A stretch of 64,000 nucleotides of DNA from Pseudomonas viridiflava. GTDB taxonomy: Bacteria; Pseudomonadota; Gammaproteobacteria; Pseudomonadales; Pseudomonadaceae. Numbering within the stretch: the first letter of the stretch is position 1; each line of letters starts with the position of its first letter. Made by a program: the position numbers and the translations under genes. The DNA is taken from NCBI RefSeq assembly GCF_900573885.1, contig NZ_UPSE01000499.1, positions 1 through 64,000 on the forward strand. Direction: 5' to 3'. The notes under the pieces are model-generated. The model was not told where the DNA came from and did no database searches. It saw only the letters and a program-made list of their open reading frames with translations. Positions 1 to 7,063 of this stretch are shown piece after piece.

Positions 1-21
1 CAGTCGATTTATTCTGTACAT

Positions 22-83
22 GTTGCGGGCTTGTTTTTGAGTTGGCGCTCAGGGGAATACCCCGTAAAAACAACGCCCGCAAC
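22..83. repeat. Imperfect inverted repeat at the window start
   Basis: The left arm (22-38) begins GTTGCGGGC and the right arm (66-83) ends GCCCGCAAC. They pair over about 17 bases with one extra base in the right arm. A small GGGG/CCCC stem (52-55 with 60-63) lies in the loop. It could be the terminator of a gene lying off the left edge or a structured RNA end. No gene was seen in it. Confidence 0.5.
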
Positions 84-118
84 CCTTTCAGAACATCCCC
101 TCGAAATTATTCCGGACA

Positions 119-264
119 GCAGTGCGCCTTCGCGGGGATGACGGAGTTTTTCTCAACATCGTCGTCACTTCCGCGAAGGTGACGGAGGTTTCTATCAAGA
201 TCCTCGTCGCCCCGCGAAGGTGGCGGAAGTTTCTCTCAACATCGTCGTCACTCCCCCGCAAGCG
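119..264. repeat. Degenerate tandem copies of a CGCGAAGG-type repeat upstream of ligB
   Basis: Three related blocks carry a CGCGAAGG or CTTCGCGG core followed by a GGCGGA/GACGGA and TTT stretch. A 19-base string beginning TCTCAACATCG occurs exactly at 151-169 and 234-252. The cores resemble decayed copies of the intact ATTCCCG...CGGGAAT palindrome found at 13713-13787. The rest of the 379 bases before ligB shows no convincing gene. Confidence 0.55.
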
Positions 265-379
265 GCAACGACAGTGGCTTTTCCAGCCATAACCTACACC
301 CCCACCAGCCCCCTCCGCTTGGAACCACTTCCCTAATCCGTAACCTGTCGAGTGCCCTCACCCGAACAGGACGTTCACC

Positions 380-2056
380 ATGCTGCAACGGATTGCCCTC
401 CTCATCTGCGCCACCTTCCCTCTGCTTTGTCTCGCTGCGCCCTGCCCGCCCTGGTCGCCGGAGCGCGCGACGCTCGAACTGAATTCGCTCAGCGACCAGA
501 TCGGCCGGTGGAACGACCACTATCGCCAAGGTCAGGTAATGGTTGCGGACGACATTTACGACCAGACCCTGCTGCGACTTCAACAATGGCGTGCGTGCTT
601 TCCTGCTGTCGATTTCGCCGAGCCGAAAACCGCCCCCGGCAAGGGCGGGCCGCTCACGCATCCGGTTGCCCACACGGGGCTCAACAAACTGGCCGACGCC
701 CAAGCCGTGGCCCAATGGCTGGCCCATCGCAGCGATGTCTGGGTGCAGCCCAAGGTCGATGGCGTGGCGGTCAGCCTGGTGTACCGCAACGGTGTGCTGC
801 AGCAAGCCATCAGCCGCGGCGACGGACTGACCGGGCAAGACTGGACTGACCATGCGCGAAAGATTCCGGCCATTCCCGCACGCCTGAGCGCCGCCGTGGG
901 CGAGACAGTTGTGCACGGCGAACTTTATTTACGGGCTGCCGGCCATGTACAGGCAAAGCACGGCGGCCGGGGTGCGAGGGCGGCGGTGGCGGGCATGCTG
1001 AACCGACAACAATTGTCGGATGCCGAAGGCGCACGCGTGGGGCTGTTTGTGTGGGAGCTGCCCGGCGGACCGCTGGATATGCCCGCACGTTTAAGGCGTT
1101 TGAGCGAGCTGGGATTTAGCGAGACGGCCGCGCTGACCAAACCCGCCAACTCGCTCGCCGAGGTGGAGCAATGGCGGCGGCGCTGGTACCAAAGCGCCCT
1201 GCCGTTTGCCAGTGACGGCATCGTAATCCGCCAGGGCCATCGGCCTGCCGGCGACCGCTGGCGCAATGCGCCGCCCGCTTCGGCAGTGGCGTGGAAATAC
1301 CCGCACGCCCAGGCATTGGCAGAGGTGCGCCGGGTGGAGTTCAAAATCGGCCGTACCGGACGTATTACGCCACTGCTGCACCTGGAGCCGGTGCATATGG
1401 ACGACCGCACCATCCGTCGAGTCAGCGTCGGTTCGCTAAAGCGCTGGCAGCGCCTGGATATTCGCCCCGGCGACCAGGTGGCAATCGCCTTGGCAGGGCT
1501 AACCATTCCGCGCCTCGAAGGCGTGACCTGGCATACGCAGACTCGCCCGCCCATCGAGGCACCCGATGCTGATCGCTATCACCCGTTGAGTTGCTGGACA
1601 CCCGAGCCCGAATGCGCCAGCCAGTTTCGCGCGCGCCTGGAATGGTTGAGCAGTAAAAAGGGGCTGGCCATGGCCGGCGTAGGGCCAGGCACCTGGGAAA
1701 AACTGCTGAATGCCGGGCGCCTCGGCGGGCTACTCGACTGGCTGGACCTTAGCGAAGCCGAACTTGCCAGTCTGCCGGGCTTCGGTAAACGCAGCGCCAG
1801 CACCGTGCACGGCAGCTTTCGTCGCGCGTTGCAGCAGCCTCTGCGCACTTGGCTGAAAGCGCTGGGCTTGCCGCCAACGGGTGAGGCGAGCCTTGCCGAA
1901 AGCTGGGACGCGCTGGCGCAACGAACCGAACGCGACTGGCTCGACCAACCCGGCGTCGGCGAAACACGCGCTCAGCAATTGACGGCCTTCTTTGGCGATC
2001 CGCAGGTGCAGGCGCTGCGAGAAAAATTGCAGGCGGCGGCAGTGCCGGGATTCTGA
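380..2056 (+). CDS. ligB: NAD-dependent DNA ligase LigB
   Basis: Predicted second NAD+-dependent DNA ligase, which seals nicks through an enzyme-AMP intermediate. The adenylation motif KVDG lies at residues 125-128, with Lys125 as the expected AMP acceptor. An OB-fold region and helix-hairpin-helix repeats follow (for example the GFGKRSAS and GVGETRA segments). There is no BRCT domain, and the 558-residue length matches LigB rather than LigA (about 670). The first 20 residues form a hydrophobic stretch ending in LAAPC that looks like a secretion signal. This is also known in E. coli LigB and is odd for an NAD-using ligase. An AGGA-type ribosome site lies about 10 bases before the ATG. Confidence 0.92.
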   Translation: MLQRIALLICATFPLLCLAAPCPPWSPERATLELNSLSDQIGRWNDHYRQGQVMVADDIYDQTLLRLQQWRACFPAVDFAEPKTAPGKGGPLTHPVAHTGLNKLADAQAVAQWLAHRSDVWVQPKVDGVAVSLVYRNGVLQQAISRGDGLTGQDWTDHARKIPAIPARLSAAVGETVVHGELYLRAAGHVQAKHGGRGARAAVAGMLNRQQLSDAEGARVGLFVWELPGGPLDMPARLRRLSELGFSETAALTKPANSLAEVEQWRRRWYQSALPFASDGIVIRQGHRPAGDRWRNAPPASAVAWKYPHAQALAEVRRVEFKIGRTGRITPLLHLEPVHMDDRTIRRVSVGSLKRWQRLDIRPGDQVAIALAGLTIPRLEGVTWHTQTRPPIEAPDADRYHPLSCWTPEPECASQFRARLEWLSSKKGLAMAGVGPGTWEKLLNAGRLGGLLDWLDLSEAELASLPGFGKRSASTVHGSFRRALQQPLRTWLKALGLPPTGEASLAESWDALAQRTERDWLDQPGVGETRAQQLTAFFGDPQVQALREKLQAAAVPGF

Positions 2057-2170
2057 TCTGCAGGGCCGGGCTGCCAACAGCCTGTTTTCTATGGGATAGA
2101 CTTCTGGCCATCGCGAACGTGAACCAGCGTTCGCTCGCTGCCCTTTTTTTACTGCCAACGGAGCGTTGAA

Positions 2171-2575
2171 ATGTTGTCTTCCACCTTCCTGCGTCACCTT
2201 CTACCGGTGACCCTGCTCGGCCTGCTGGCTACCTCAGCGGTCGCTGCCGAAACCACCAAAACCCTCACCGGTTGCGCCGCCAAGCGTGACGAAATACAGC
2301 AACAGATCGAACAGGCCAAAGCCGCCGGCAATAGCGCGCAGCAGGCCGGGCTCGAAACGGCACTGAGCCAGGTCAAGAACAACTGCACCGACGAGCAGTT
2401 GGAGAAATCGCGCGAGCAGAAAGTGCTGGAGGCTCAGCACGAGGTGAAACGCCGCGAGAGCGATCTGCAGAAAGCCATGGCAAAAGGTGATCCGCAAAAG
2501 ATCGACTCACGCAAAAACAAATTGGCTGAAGCGCGTAAAGAACTCGACGACGCCAAGAAGGAGCTGGAGCGTTAA
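2171..2575 (+). CDS. DUF1090 family periplasmic protein
   Basis: A 134-residue secreted protein. Residues 1-26 form a signal peptide ending TSAVAA. The mature part is a highly charged, mostly helical domain with two conserved cysteines (GCAAKRDEI and NNCTDEQ) and a long Lys/Glu-rich coiled-coil-like tail. This is the layout of the DUF1090 (YqjC-like) family, whose function is not established. A GGAG ribosome site precedes the ATG. The gene converges on the cytochrome gene next to it, and the two stop codons are adjacent. Confidence 0.85.
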   Translation: MLSSTFLRHLLPVTLLGLLATSAVAAETTKTLTGCAAKRDEIQQQIEQAKAAGNSAQQAGLETALSQVKNNCTDEQLEKSREQKVLEAQHEVKRRESDLQKAMAKGDPQKIDSRKNKLAEARKELDDAKKELER

Positions 2576-3025
2576 TCAGTGATTACGGAAGACCTTGTGG
2601 CAGGTTTCACACGCGTCTTCCACAGCCTGCACGGGCGCCTCGAGCTTTTTGGCATCCAGCGCGGCGTCCTTGCTGGCAACCACCAGCGCAGCGGTTGCAG
2701 TTTCGAGGTCTCTGGCTAGCTGCTGAAAGCGCGCCTGGTTTTCCCACACTTCGGGCCGGGCGCTGCTTTTGTCGGTTTCCTGCACCTGAGGAAAATACTG
2801 CCAGGGCTGTCTGGACAGCTCGTCGAGCTTCACCGCGCCGGCAGCGAATTTCTCGCTGTCGAACTGCACCCTTCCGCGCAGCATGCCGCCCAGGTTTTCG
2901 CCGGTTTTGAGCATTTGTTTGAATATGGCCTGACGCTTGCCCTGCGGGGAATTCGGGTCAACGCCGCCGCAGGCGGTCAGGGCCAGGCAAGAGAGAAGGA
3001 TCAGGAACGACTTTTTCGAAATCAT
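2576..3025 (-). CDS. Class II (c'-type) cytochrome c lipoprotein
   Basis: A 149-residue protein with a lipoprotein signal peptide (lipobox LTAC, Cys about residue 19) and a single haem-binding CETCH motif only a few residues from the C-terminus (CETCHKVFRNH). A C-terminal CxxCH on a four-helix-bundle-like sequence is typical of cytochrome c'/c-556 proteins. It is expected to be membrane-anchored in the periplasm, where it may carry electrons or bind small ligands. The substrate or partner cannot be inferred from the neighbours. Confidence 0.85.
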   Translation of the reverse strand: MISKKSFLILLSCLALTACGGVDPNSPQGKRQAIFKQMLKTGENLGGMLRGRVQFDSEKFAAGAVKLDELSRQPWQYFPQVQETDKSSARPEVWENQARFQQLARDLETATAALVVASKDAALDAKKLEAPVQAVEDACETCHKVFRNH

Positions 3026-3098
3026 GGCGAGGCTACTTTTGGCTGTTCAACGGCGGCCGCCAGTATCCTCGCCTTGGGCGTGATTAAAAACCTCGTCG

Positions 3099-3485
3099 TT
3101 AAACGCTGACGAAGAAAAAGCTCGCGATCAGCGCCATGCCAACGCCCCACACCAGCGAGCGAATCGGCGCCCAGTCGGCCAGGTAGCAAATGATGTAAAG
3201 GATGCGGCTGACGATAAACCAGATCGCCAGCAGGTCGATGGTGGTCTGCGCGGCGTGGCCGATCTGATGGGCGATGATCACCGCAGCAGCGAATGCCGGC
3301 GTCACTTCGAACGCATTGAGCTGAGCGTTGTTGGCGCGTTTCGCCGGCCCGCTCAGGGTCGCTTGAAGCGCCCGCGGGTCGTGGTTGTGCCGGGGTGTGA
3401 AACCGCCACCCAGGCCTTTGGCCAGGCCTGTGCAAATGTAGGGAAGAAACAACGCGATCAGCACGCACCAGTAAGCAACGGTCAT
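3099..3485 (-). CDS. MAPEG family integral membrane protein
   Basis: A 128-residue protein with four predicted hydrophobic helices and the MAPEG-type segments RANNAQLNAFEVTPAF and SRILYIICYL. MAPEG proteins include glutathione-dependent transferases and peroxidases, but bacterial members of this size are mostly uncharacterised, so no substrate is assigned. It sits between the c'-type cytochrome and a thioesterase gene, all on the minus strand. Confidence 0.85.
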   Translation of the reverse strand: MTVAYWCVLIALFLPYICTGLAKGLGGGFTPRHNHDPRALQATLSGPAKRANNAQLNAFEVTPAFAAAVIIAHQIGHAAQTTIDLLAIWFIVSRILYIICYLADWAPIRSLVWGVGMALIASFFFVSV

Positions 3486-3589
3486 AACAGCTCCTCGGGT
3501 TTATTGTTCCGCAGAGCTTGCCTTGATGTGCATGCGTAATCCATGGCCAGCCGCACGCTGGCCTATGGCATATCAGTCAATCACCCGGC

Positions 3590-3994
3590 TTATGCCGAAC
3601 CGCCCTCTTCCTTGAACTGATCGCGGATATAGGTGATTTCGGTTTTGCCGTGGGGCGCCGGGTTGCCGTTTGCGTCGACGTTGACGAACACCATCTTGTC
3701 GATGGTCAGGATGCTCTTGCGGGTGATCTTGTTGCGCACTTCGGCGCGCATGGTCAGCGAGGTGCGGCCGAAGTCGGTGGCCGTGATGCCCAACTCGATG
3801 ATGTCGCTCTGGCGCGCCGACGACACGAAGTTGATTTCCGAAATCAGCTTGGTCACCACGTGCTGGCTGCCCAACTGAATGATGGCGTAAATCGCCGCTT
3901 CCTCGTCGATCCACTTCAGCAAGCTGCCGCCGAACAAGGTGCCGTTGGGGTTGAGGTCTTCGGGCTTCACCCATTTGCGTGTGTGGAAGTTCAT
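3590..3994 (-). CDS. Hotdog-fold acyl-CoA thioesterase
   Basis: A 134-residue single hotdog domain. The segment NPNGTLFGGSLLKWIDEEAA matches the core of YciA/BFIT-type acyl-CoA hydrolases, with the conserved Asn and Asp (WIDE). The family cleaves acyl-CoA to free acid plus CoA in the cytoplasm. The start was chosen at the ATG that follows a GAGGAGC ribosome site. A longer in-frame start 63 bases upstream has no such site. It is divergent from the ahcY transcription unit. Confidence 0.88.
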   Translation of the reverse strand: MNFHTRKWVKPEDLNPNGTLFGGSLLKWIDEEAAIYAIIQLGSQHVVTKLISEINFVSSARQSDIIELGITATDFGRTSLTMRAEVRNKITRKSILTIDKMVFVNVDANGNPAPHGKTEITYIRDQFKEEGGSA

Positions 3995-4097
3995 ACCTGC
4001 TCCTCGTAGTGGGACGCTGCGAAGCATGGCAGAAGCGATGCGAGGCTGTCGCAACAACTCTGTTAATAGTGGCTATAGCACGTTGCGACAGAAAGCC

Positions 4098-4126
4098 TTG
4101 GGCAAGCTCGCCGGCACAGCTATAAT
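4098..4126 (+). promoter_or_regulatory. Sigma-70-type promoter for the SAH riboswitch-ahcY unit
   Basis: TTGGGC (4098-4103) and a perfect TATAAT (4121-4126) are separated by 17 bases. Transcription would start near 4133, about 40 bases before the riboswitch aptamer. Confidence 0.7.
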
Positions 4127-4172
4127 CCCCCAGCTTCAAAGCGGCCCCTGGATTAGCGGGTCGCTCCCGCCA

Positions 4173-4235
4173 CCTGTTCGAGGGGCGCTGCAGCAGGTTC
4201 TTCGTTAACGAAGTGGCCTGTCAGGCTCGAACAGG
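4173..4235 (+). ncRNA. S-adenosylhomocysteine (SAH) riboswitch
   Basis: The outer stem P1 is a perfect 10-bp pairing of CCTGTTCGAG (4173-4182) with CTCGAACAGG (4226-4235). Inside are the conserved GGGGCGCTGCAGC segment and a hairpin with a CTTCGTTAACGAAG palindrome (4200-4213), ending in the CAGGCTCG box. This matches the SAH aptamer known upstream of ahcY in pseudomonads, where SAH binding turns expression on. Downstream, a stem AACAGCCA/TGGCTGTT (4244-4251 with 4258-4265) and a second one CATTCG/CGAATG (4285-4290 with 4298-4303) touch the ribosome-site region and may form the expression platform. Confidence 0.92.
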
Positions 4236-4313
4236 GCGTAGAGAACAGCCATTTCACTGGCTGTTAAAACGCATCAACGGCGCCCATTCGCACACCACGA
4301 ATGGAGTTACACC

Positions 4314-5708
4314 ATGAGCGCTGCTTTTACCGACTATAAAGTCGCCGATATATCCCTGGCTGCTTGGGGCCGTCGCGAAACCATCATCGCCGAATCCGAA
4401 ATGCCAGCCCTGATGGGCCTGCGCCACAAGTACGCGGGCGAGCAGCCGCTGAAAGGCGCGAAGATCATCGGCTGCATCCACATGACCATCCAGACTGCCG
4501 TGCTGATCGAAACCCTGATTGCCCTGGGTGCCGAAGTGCGCTGGTCGTCCTGCAACATTTTCTCCACTCAGGATCAGGCCGCTGCCGCTATCGCCGCTGC
4601 CGGTATTCCGGTATTCGCCTGGAAAGGCGAGACCGAAGAAGAGTACGAGTGGTGCATCGAGCAAACCATCCTCAAGGATGGCCAGCCGTGGGACGCCAAC
4701 ATGATTCTCGACGACGGCGGCGACCTGACCGAAATCATCCACAAGAAATACCCGGCCATGCTCGACAAGATCCACGGCGTGACCGAGGAAACCACCACCG
4801 GCGTTCACCGTCTGCTGGACATGCTGGCCAAGGGCGAGCTGAAAATCCCGGCCATCAACGTCAACGACTCGGTGACCAAGAGCAAGAACGACAACAAATA
4901 CGGCTGCCGTCACAGCCTGAACGACGCCATCAAGCGCGGCACCGACCACCTGTTGTCCGGCAAGCAAGCGCTGGTCATCGGCTACGGTGACGTGGGCAAG
5001 GGCTCGGCTCAGTCGCTGCGTCAGGAAGGCATGATCGTGAAGGTCACTGAAGTGGACCCGATCTGCGCGATGCAAGCCTGCATGGACGGTTTCGAAGTGG
5101 TTTCGCCGTTTATCGACGGCAACAACGACGGCACCGCCGCCAGCATCGACACGCTGCTGCTGGGCAAAATCGACCTGATCGTCACCACTACCGGTAACGT
5201 CAACGTCTGCGACAGCAACATGCTCACCGCCCTGAAAAAGCGCGCCGTGGTCTGCAACATCGGTCACTTCGACAACGAGATCGACACCGCTTTCATGCGC
5301 AAAAACTGGGCATGGGAAGAAGTGAAGCCACAGGTGCACAAGGTTCACCGCACCGGCGCCGGCAGCTTCGACCCGCACAACGATGACTACCTGATTCTGC
5401 TCGCCGAAGGCCGCCTGGTTAACCTGGGCAACGCCACCGGTCACCCGAGCCGCATCATGGACGGCTCGTTCGCCAACCAGGTTCTGGCGCAAATCTTCCT
5501 GTTCGGCCAGAAGTACGCCGACCTGTCGGCCGCTGAAAAAGCCGAGCGCCTGACTGTGGAAGTGCTGCCCAAGAAACTCGACGAAGAAGTGGCCCTGGAA
5601 ATGGTCAAGGGTTTCGGCGGCGTTGTGACCAAGCTGACCAAAACGCAAGCCGACTACATCGGCGTGCCGCAGGAAGGCCCGTTCAAACCACACGCCTACC
5701 GCTACTGA
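4314..5708 (+). CDS. ahcY: Adenosylhomocysteinase (SAH hydrolase)
   Basis: Splits S-adenosylhomocysteine into adenosine and homocysteine, clearing the product inhibitor of methyltransferases. The 464-residue length is normal for the bacterial form. The NAD-binding loop GYGDVGKG is at residues 223-230. The N-terminal substrate domain has the family segments KIIGCIHMTIQTAVLIETL and SSCNIFSTQDQAAAAI, and the C-terminus ends in HAYRY, whose Lys/Tyr tail contributes to the neighbouring active site. Expression is expected to rise with SAH through the riboswitch in its leader. metF follows on the same strand. Confidence 0.98.
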   Translation: MSAAFTDYKVADISLAAWGRRETIIAESEMPALMGLRHKYAGEQPLKGAKIIGCIHMTIQTAVLIETLIALGAEVRWSSCNIFSTQDQAAAAIAAAGIPVFAWKGETEEEYEWCIEQTILKDGQPWDANMILDDGGDLTEIIHKKYPAMLDKIHGVTEETTTGVHRLLDMLAKGELKIPAINVNDSVTKSKNDNKYGCRHSLNDAIKRGTDHLLSGKQALVIGYGDVGKGSAQSLRQEGMIVKVTEVDPICAMQACMDGFEVVSPFIDGNNDGTAASIDTLLLGKIDLIVTTTGNVNVCDSNMLTALKKRAVVCNIGHFDNEIDTAFMRKNWAWEEVKPQVHKVHRTGAGSFDPHNDDYLILLAEGRLVNLGNATGHPSRIMDGSFANQVLAQIFLFGQKYADLSAAEKAERLTVEVLPKKLDEEVALEMVKGFGGVVTKLTKTQADYIGVPQEGPFKPHAYRY

Positions 5709-5716
5709 TGTGCCCG

Positions 5717-5736
5717 GCGCCCGCACCCGCGGGCGC
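5717..5736 (+). terminator. GC-rich hairpin between ahcY and metF
   Basis: A perfect 8-bp stem GCGCCCGC/GCGGGCGC with a 4-base loop lies just after the ahcY stop and is followed by only a short T run. It could be a weak or partial terminator that lowers metF expression relative to ahcY. Confidence 0.5.
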
Positions 5737-5823
5737 TTTGCCGCGAAGTACAGGCTCGCTGCTTTCCACACTGGAATGCCGGGCCTGTCGACCATTCGCC
5801 AGCGTTTCCGAGAGCACTTTTAA

Positions 5824-6669
5824 ATGAGCAAAGAACGTCGCTACAGCTTCGAGTTCTTCCCGACCAAGACCGACGCTGGGCATGAAAAACTGTTGGCCAC
5901 CGCCCGTGTACTGGCTGGCTACAACCCCGATTTTTTCTCCTGCACCTACGGTGCCGGTGGTTCGACCCGCGACCGCACGATCAACACCGTGCTGCAACTG
6001 GACAGCGACGTAAAGGTGCCCACCGCACCGCACCTGTCCTGCGTGGGCGACAGCAAGGCCGAACTGCGCGCCCTGCTCAAGCAATACCAGGAAGCGGGCA
6101 TCAACCGCATCGTGGCCCTGCGCGGCGACCTGCCATCGGGCATGGGCATGGCCAGCGGCGAGCTGCGTCACGCCAACGATCTGGTCAGCTTTATCCGTGA
6201 AGAAACCGGCAGCCACTTCCACATCGAAGTCGCCGCCTACCCGGAAATGCACCCGCAAGCGCGCAACTTCGAAGACGACATCGCCAACTTCGTACGCAAG
6301 GCCAAGGCCGGCGCCGACAGCGCGATCACCCAGTACTTCTTCAACGCCGACAGCTACTTCTACTTCGTCGAGCGCGTGCGCAAGATGGGCGTCACCATTC
6401 CCATCGTGCCGGGCATCATGCCCATCACCAACTACAGCAAACTCGCGCGCTTCTCCGACGCCTGCGGCGCTGAAATTCCACGCTGGATTCGCAAACAGCT
6501 GGAAGCGTACGCCGACGACATCGACAGCATTCAAGCGTACGGCGAGCAAGTCATCACCGAGATGTGCGATCGCTTGCTGCAAGGTGGCGCACCCGGCTTG
6601 CACTTCTACACCCTGAACCAGGCAGAGCCGAGCCTGGCCATCTGGAACAACCTCAAACTGCCGCGCTAA
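5824..6669 (+). CDS. metF: Methylenetetrahydrofolate reductase
   Basis: FAD-dependent reduction of 5,10-methylene-THF to 5-methyl-THF, the methyl donor for methionine synthesis. The protein is 281 residues, the usual length for bacterial MetF. The N-terminal SFEFFPTKT motif supplies the catalytic Glu, and the barrel segments SCTYGAGGSTRDRT and ALRGDLPSG are conserved. Together with ahcY it closes the methyl cycle, and the pairing of the two genes is common in proteobacteria. Confidence 0.97.
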   Translation: MSKERRYSFEFFPTKTDAGHEKLLATARVLAGYNPDFFSCTYGAGGSTRDRTINTVLQLDSDVKVPTAPHLSCVGDSKAELRALLKQYQEAGINRIVALRGDLPSGMGMASGELRHANDLVSFIREETGSHFHIEVAAYPEMHPQARNFEDDIANFVRKAKAGADSAITQYFFNADSYFYFVERVRKMGVTIPIVPGIMPITNYSKLARFSDACGAEIPRWIRKQLEAYADDIDSIQAYGEQVITEMCDRLLQGGAPGLHFYTLNQAEPSLAIWNNLKLPR

Positions 6670-6700
6670 GCGAACGTTTGCAGCGCGTTAAATGAACAAA

Positions 6701-6728
6701 GCGCGGAATTGAACTGTCAATTCCGCGC
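6701..6728. terminator. Perfect hairpin after metF
   Basis: A 12-bp perfect stem, GCGCGGAATTGA (6701-6712) with TCAATTCCGCGC (6717-6728), and a 4-base loop, 32 bases after the metF stop. There is no strong T tract on the plus strand, so it may be a transcript-end hairpin or REP-like unit instead of a strict intrinsic terminator. Confidence 0.5.
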
Positions 6729-6735
6729 AACGTGG

Positions 6736-7055
6736 TTAATGAAGCACGAAGCACACTGCACACGAGCGCTCCTGGACTAGAGCCAGGCAAGGCGGAGTGA
6801 AATCAAAAAGCGCAGCGTACTCTAGTACGTGAGCATTTTTAGTTCGCTCCAACGCAGCATGGCCGACGGCCAGGAGTGCGCAAGGCCGACAGCCAGGGGT
6901 GCGCAGCCGTACACCGACGTATATACTCCGGGCTCCCGCTGGCTTCGCCCGGACGCCGGCCCTCCTAGAGGCCCGCAGGACCGGACGGGAACGCGCCCTC
7001 AACGCGTTTCATGCACGGCAGAATTTCCCCCATGGGCCACGCCCTCACTAAACAG
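6736..7055. repeat. Structured intergenic element between metF and rhlE
   Basis: About 320 bases without a credible gene. It contains the dyad GTACTCTAGTAC and a 23-base direct repeat with three mismatches (6861-6883 and 6884-6906, each starting GGCCGAC). A minus-strand open frame here translates to a Cys/Arg-rich 88-residue string with no ribosome site. From memory, similar strings recur between genes of other pseudomonads, so a dispersed repeat is more likely than a protein gene. Confidence 0.4.
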
Positions 7056-7063
7056 GATTACTC

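Noticed and set aside
22..83. Integron attC-like site
   Set aside because: The arms do not give the RYYYAAC/GTTRRRY core ends, and no integrase or gene cassettes are seen.
119..264. Possible CRISPR-like array before ligB
   Set aside because: Repeats are degenerate, unequally spaced, lack unique spacers of constant length, and no cas gene is present.
4254..5795. 513-codon open frame antisense to ahcY
   Set aside because: It lies wholly across ahcY and its riboswitch, with low-complexity Val/Asp/Gly translation and no family.
6736..7002. 88-codon minus-strand frame between metF and rhlE
   Set aside because: No start signal, Cys/Arg-rich content and overlap with repeats; treated as an intergenic element.
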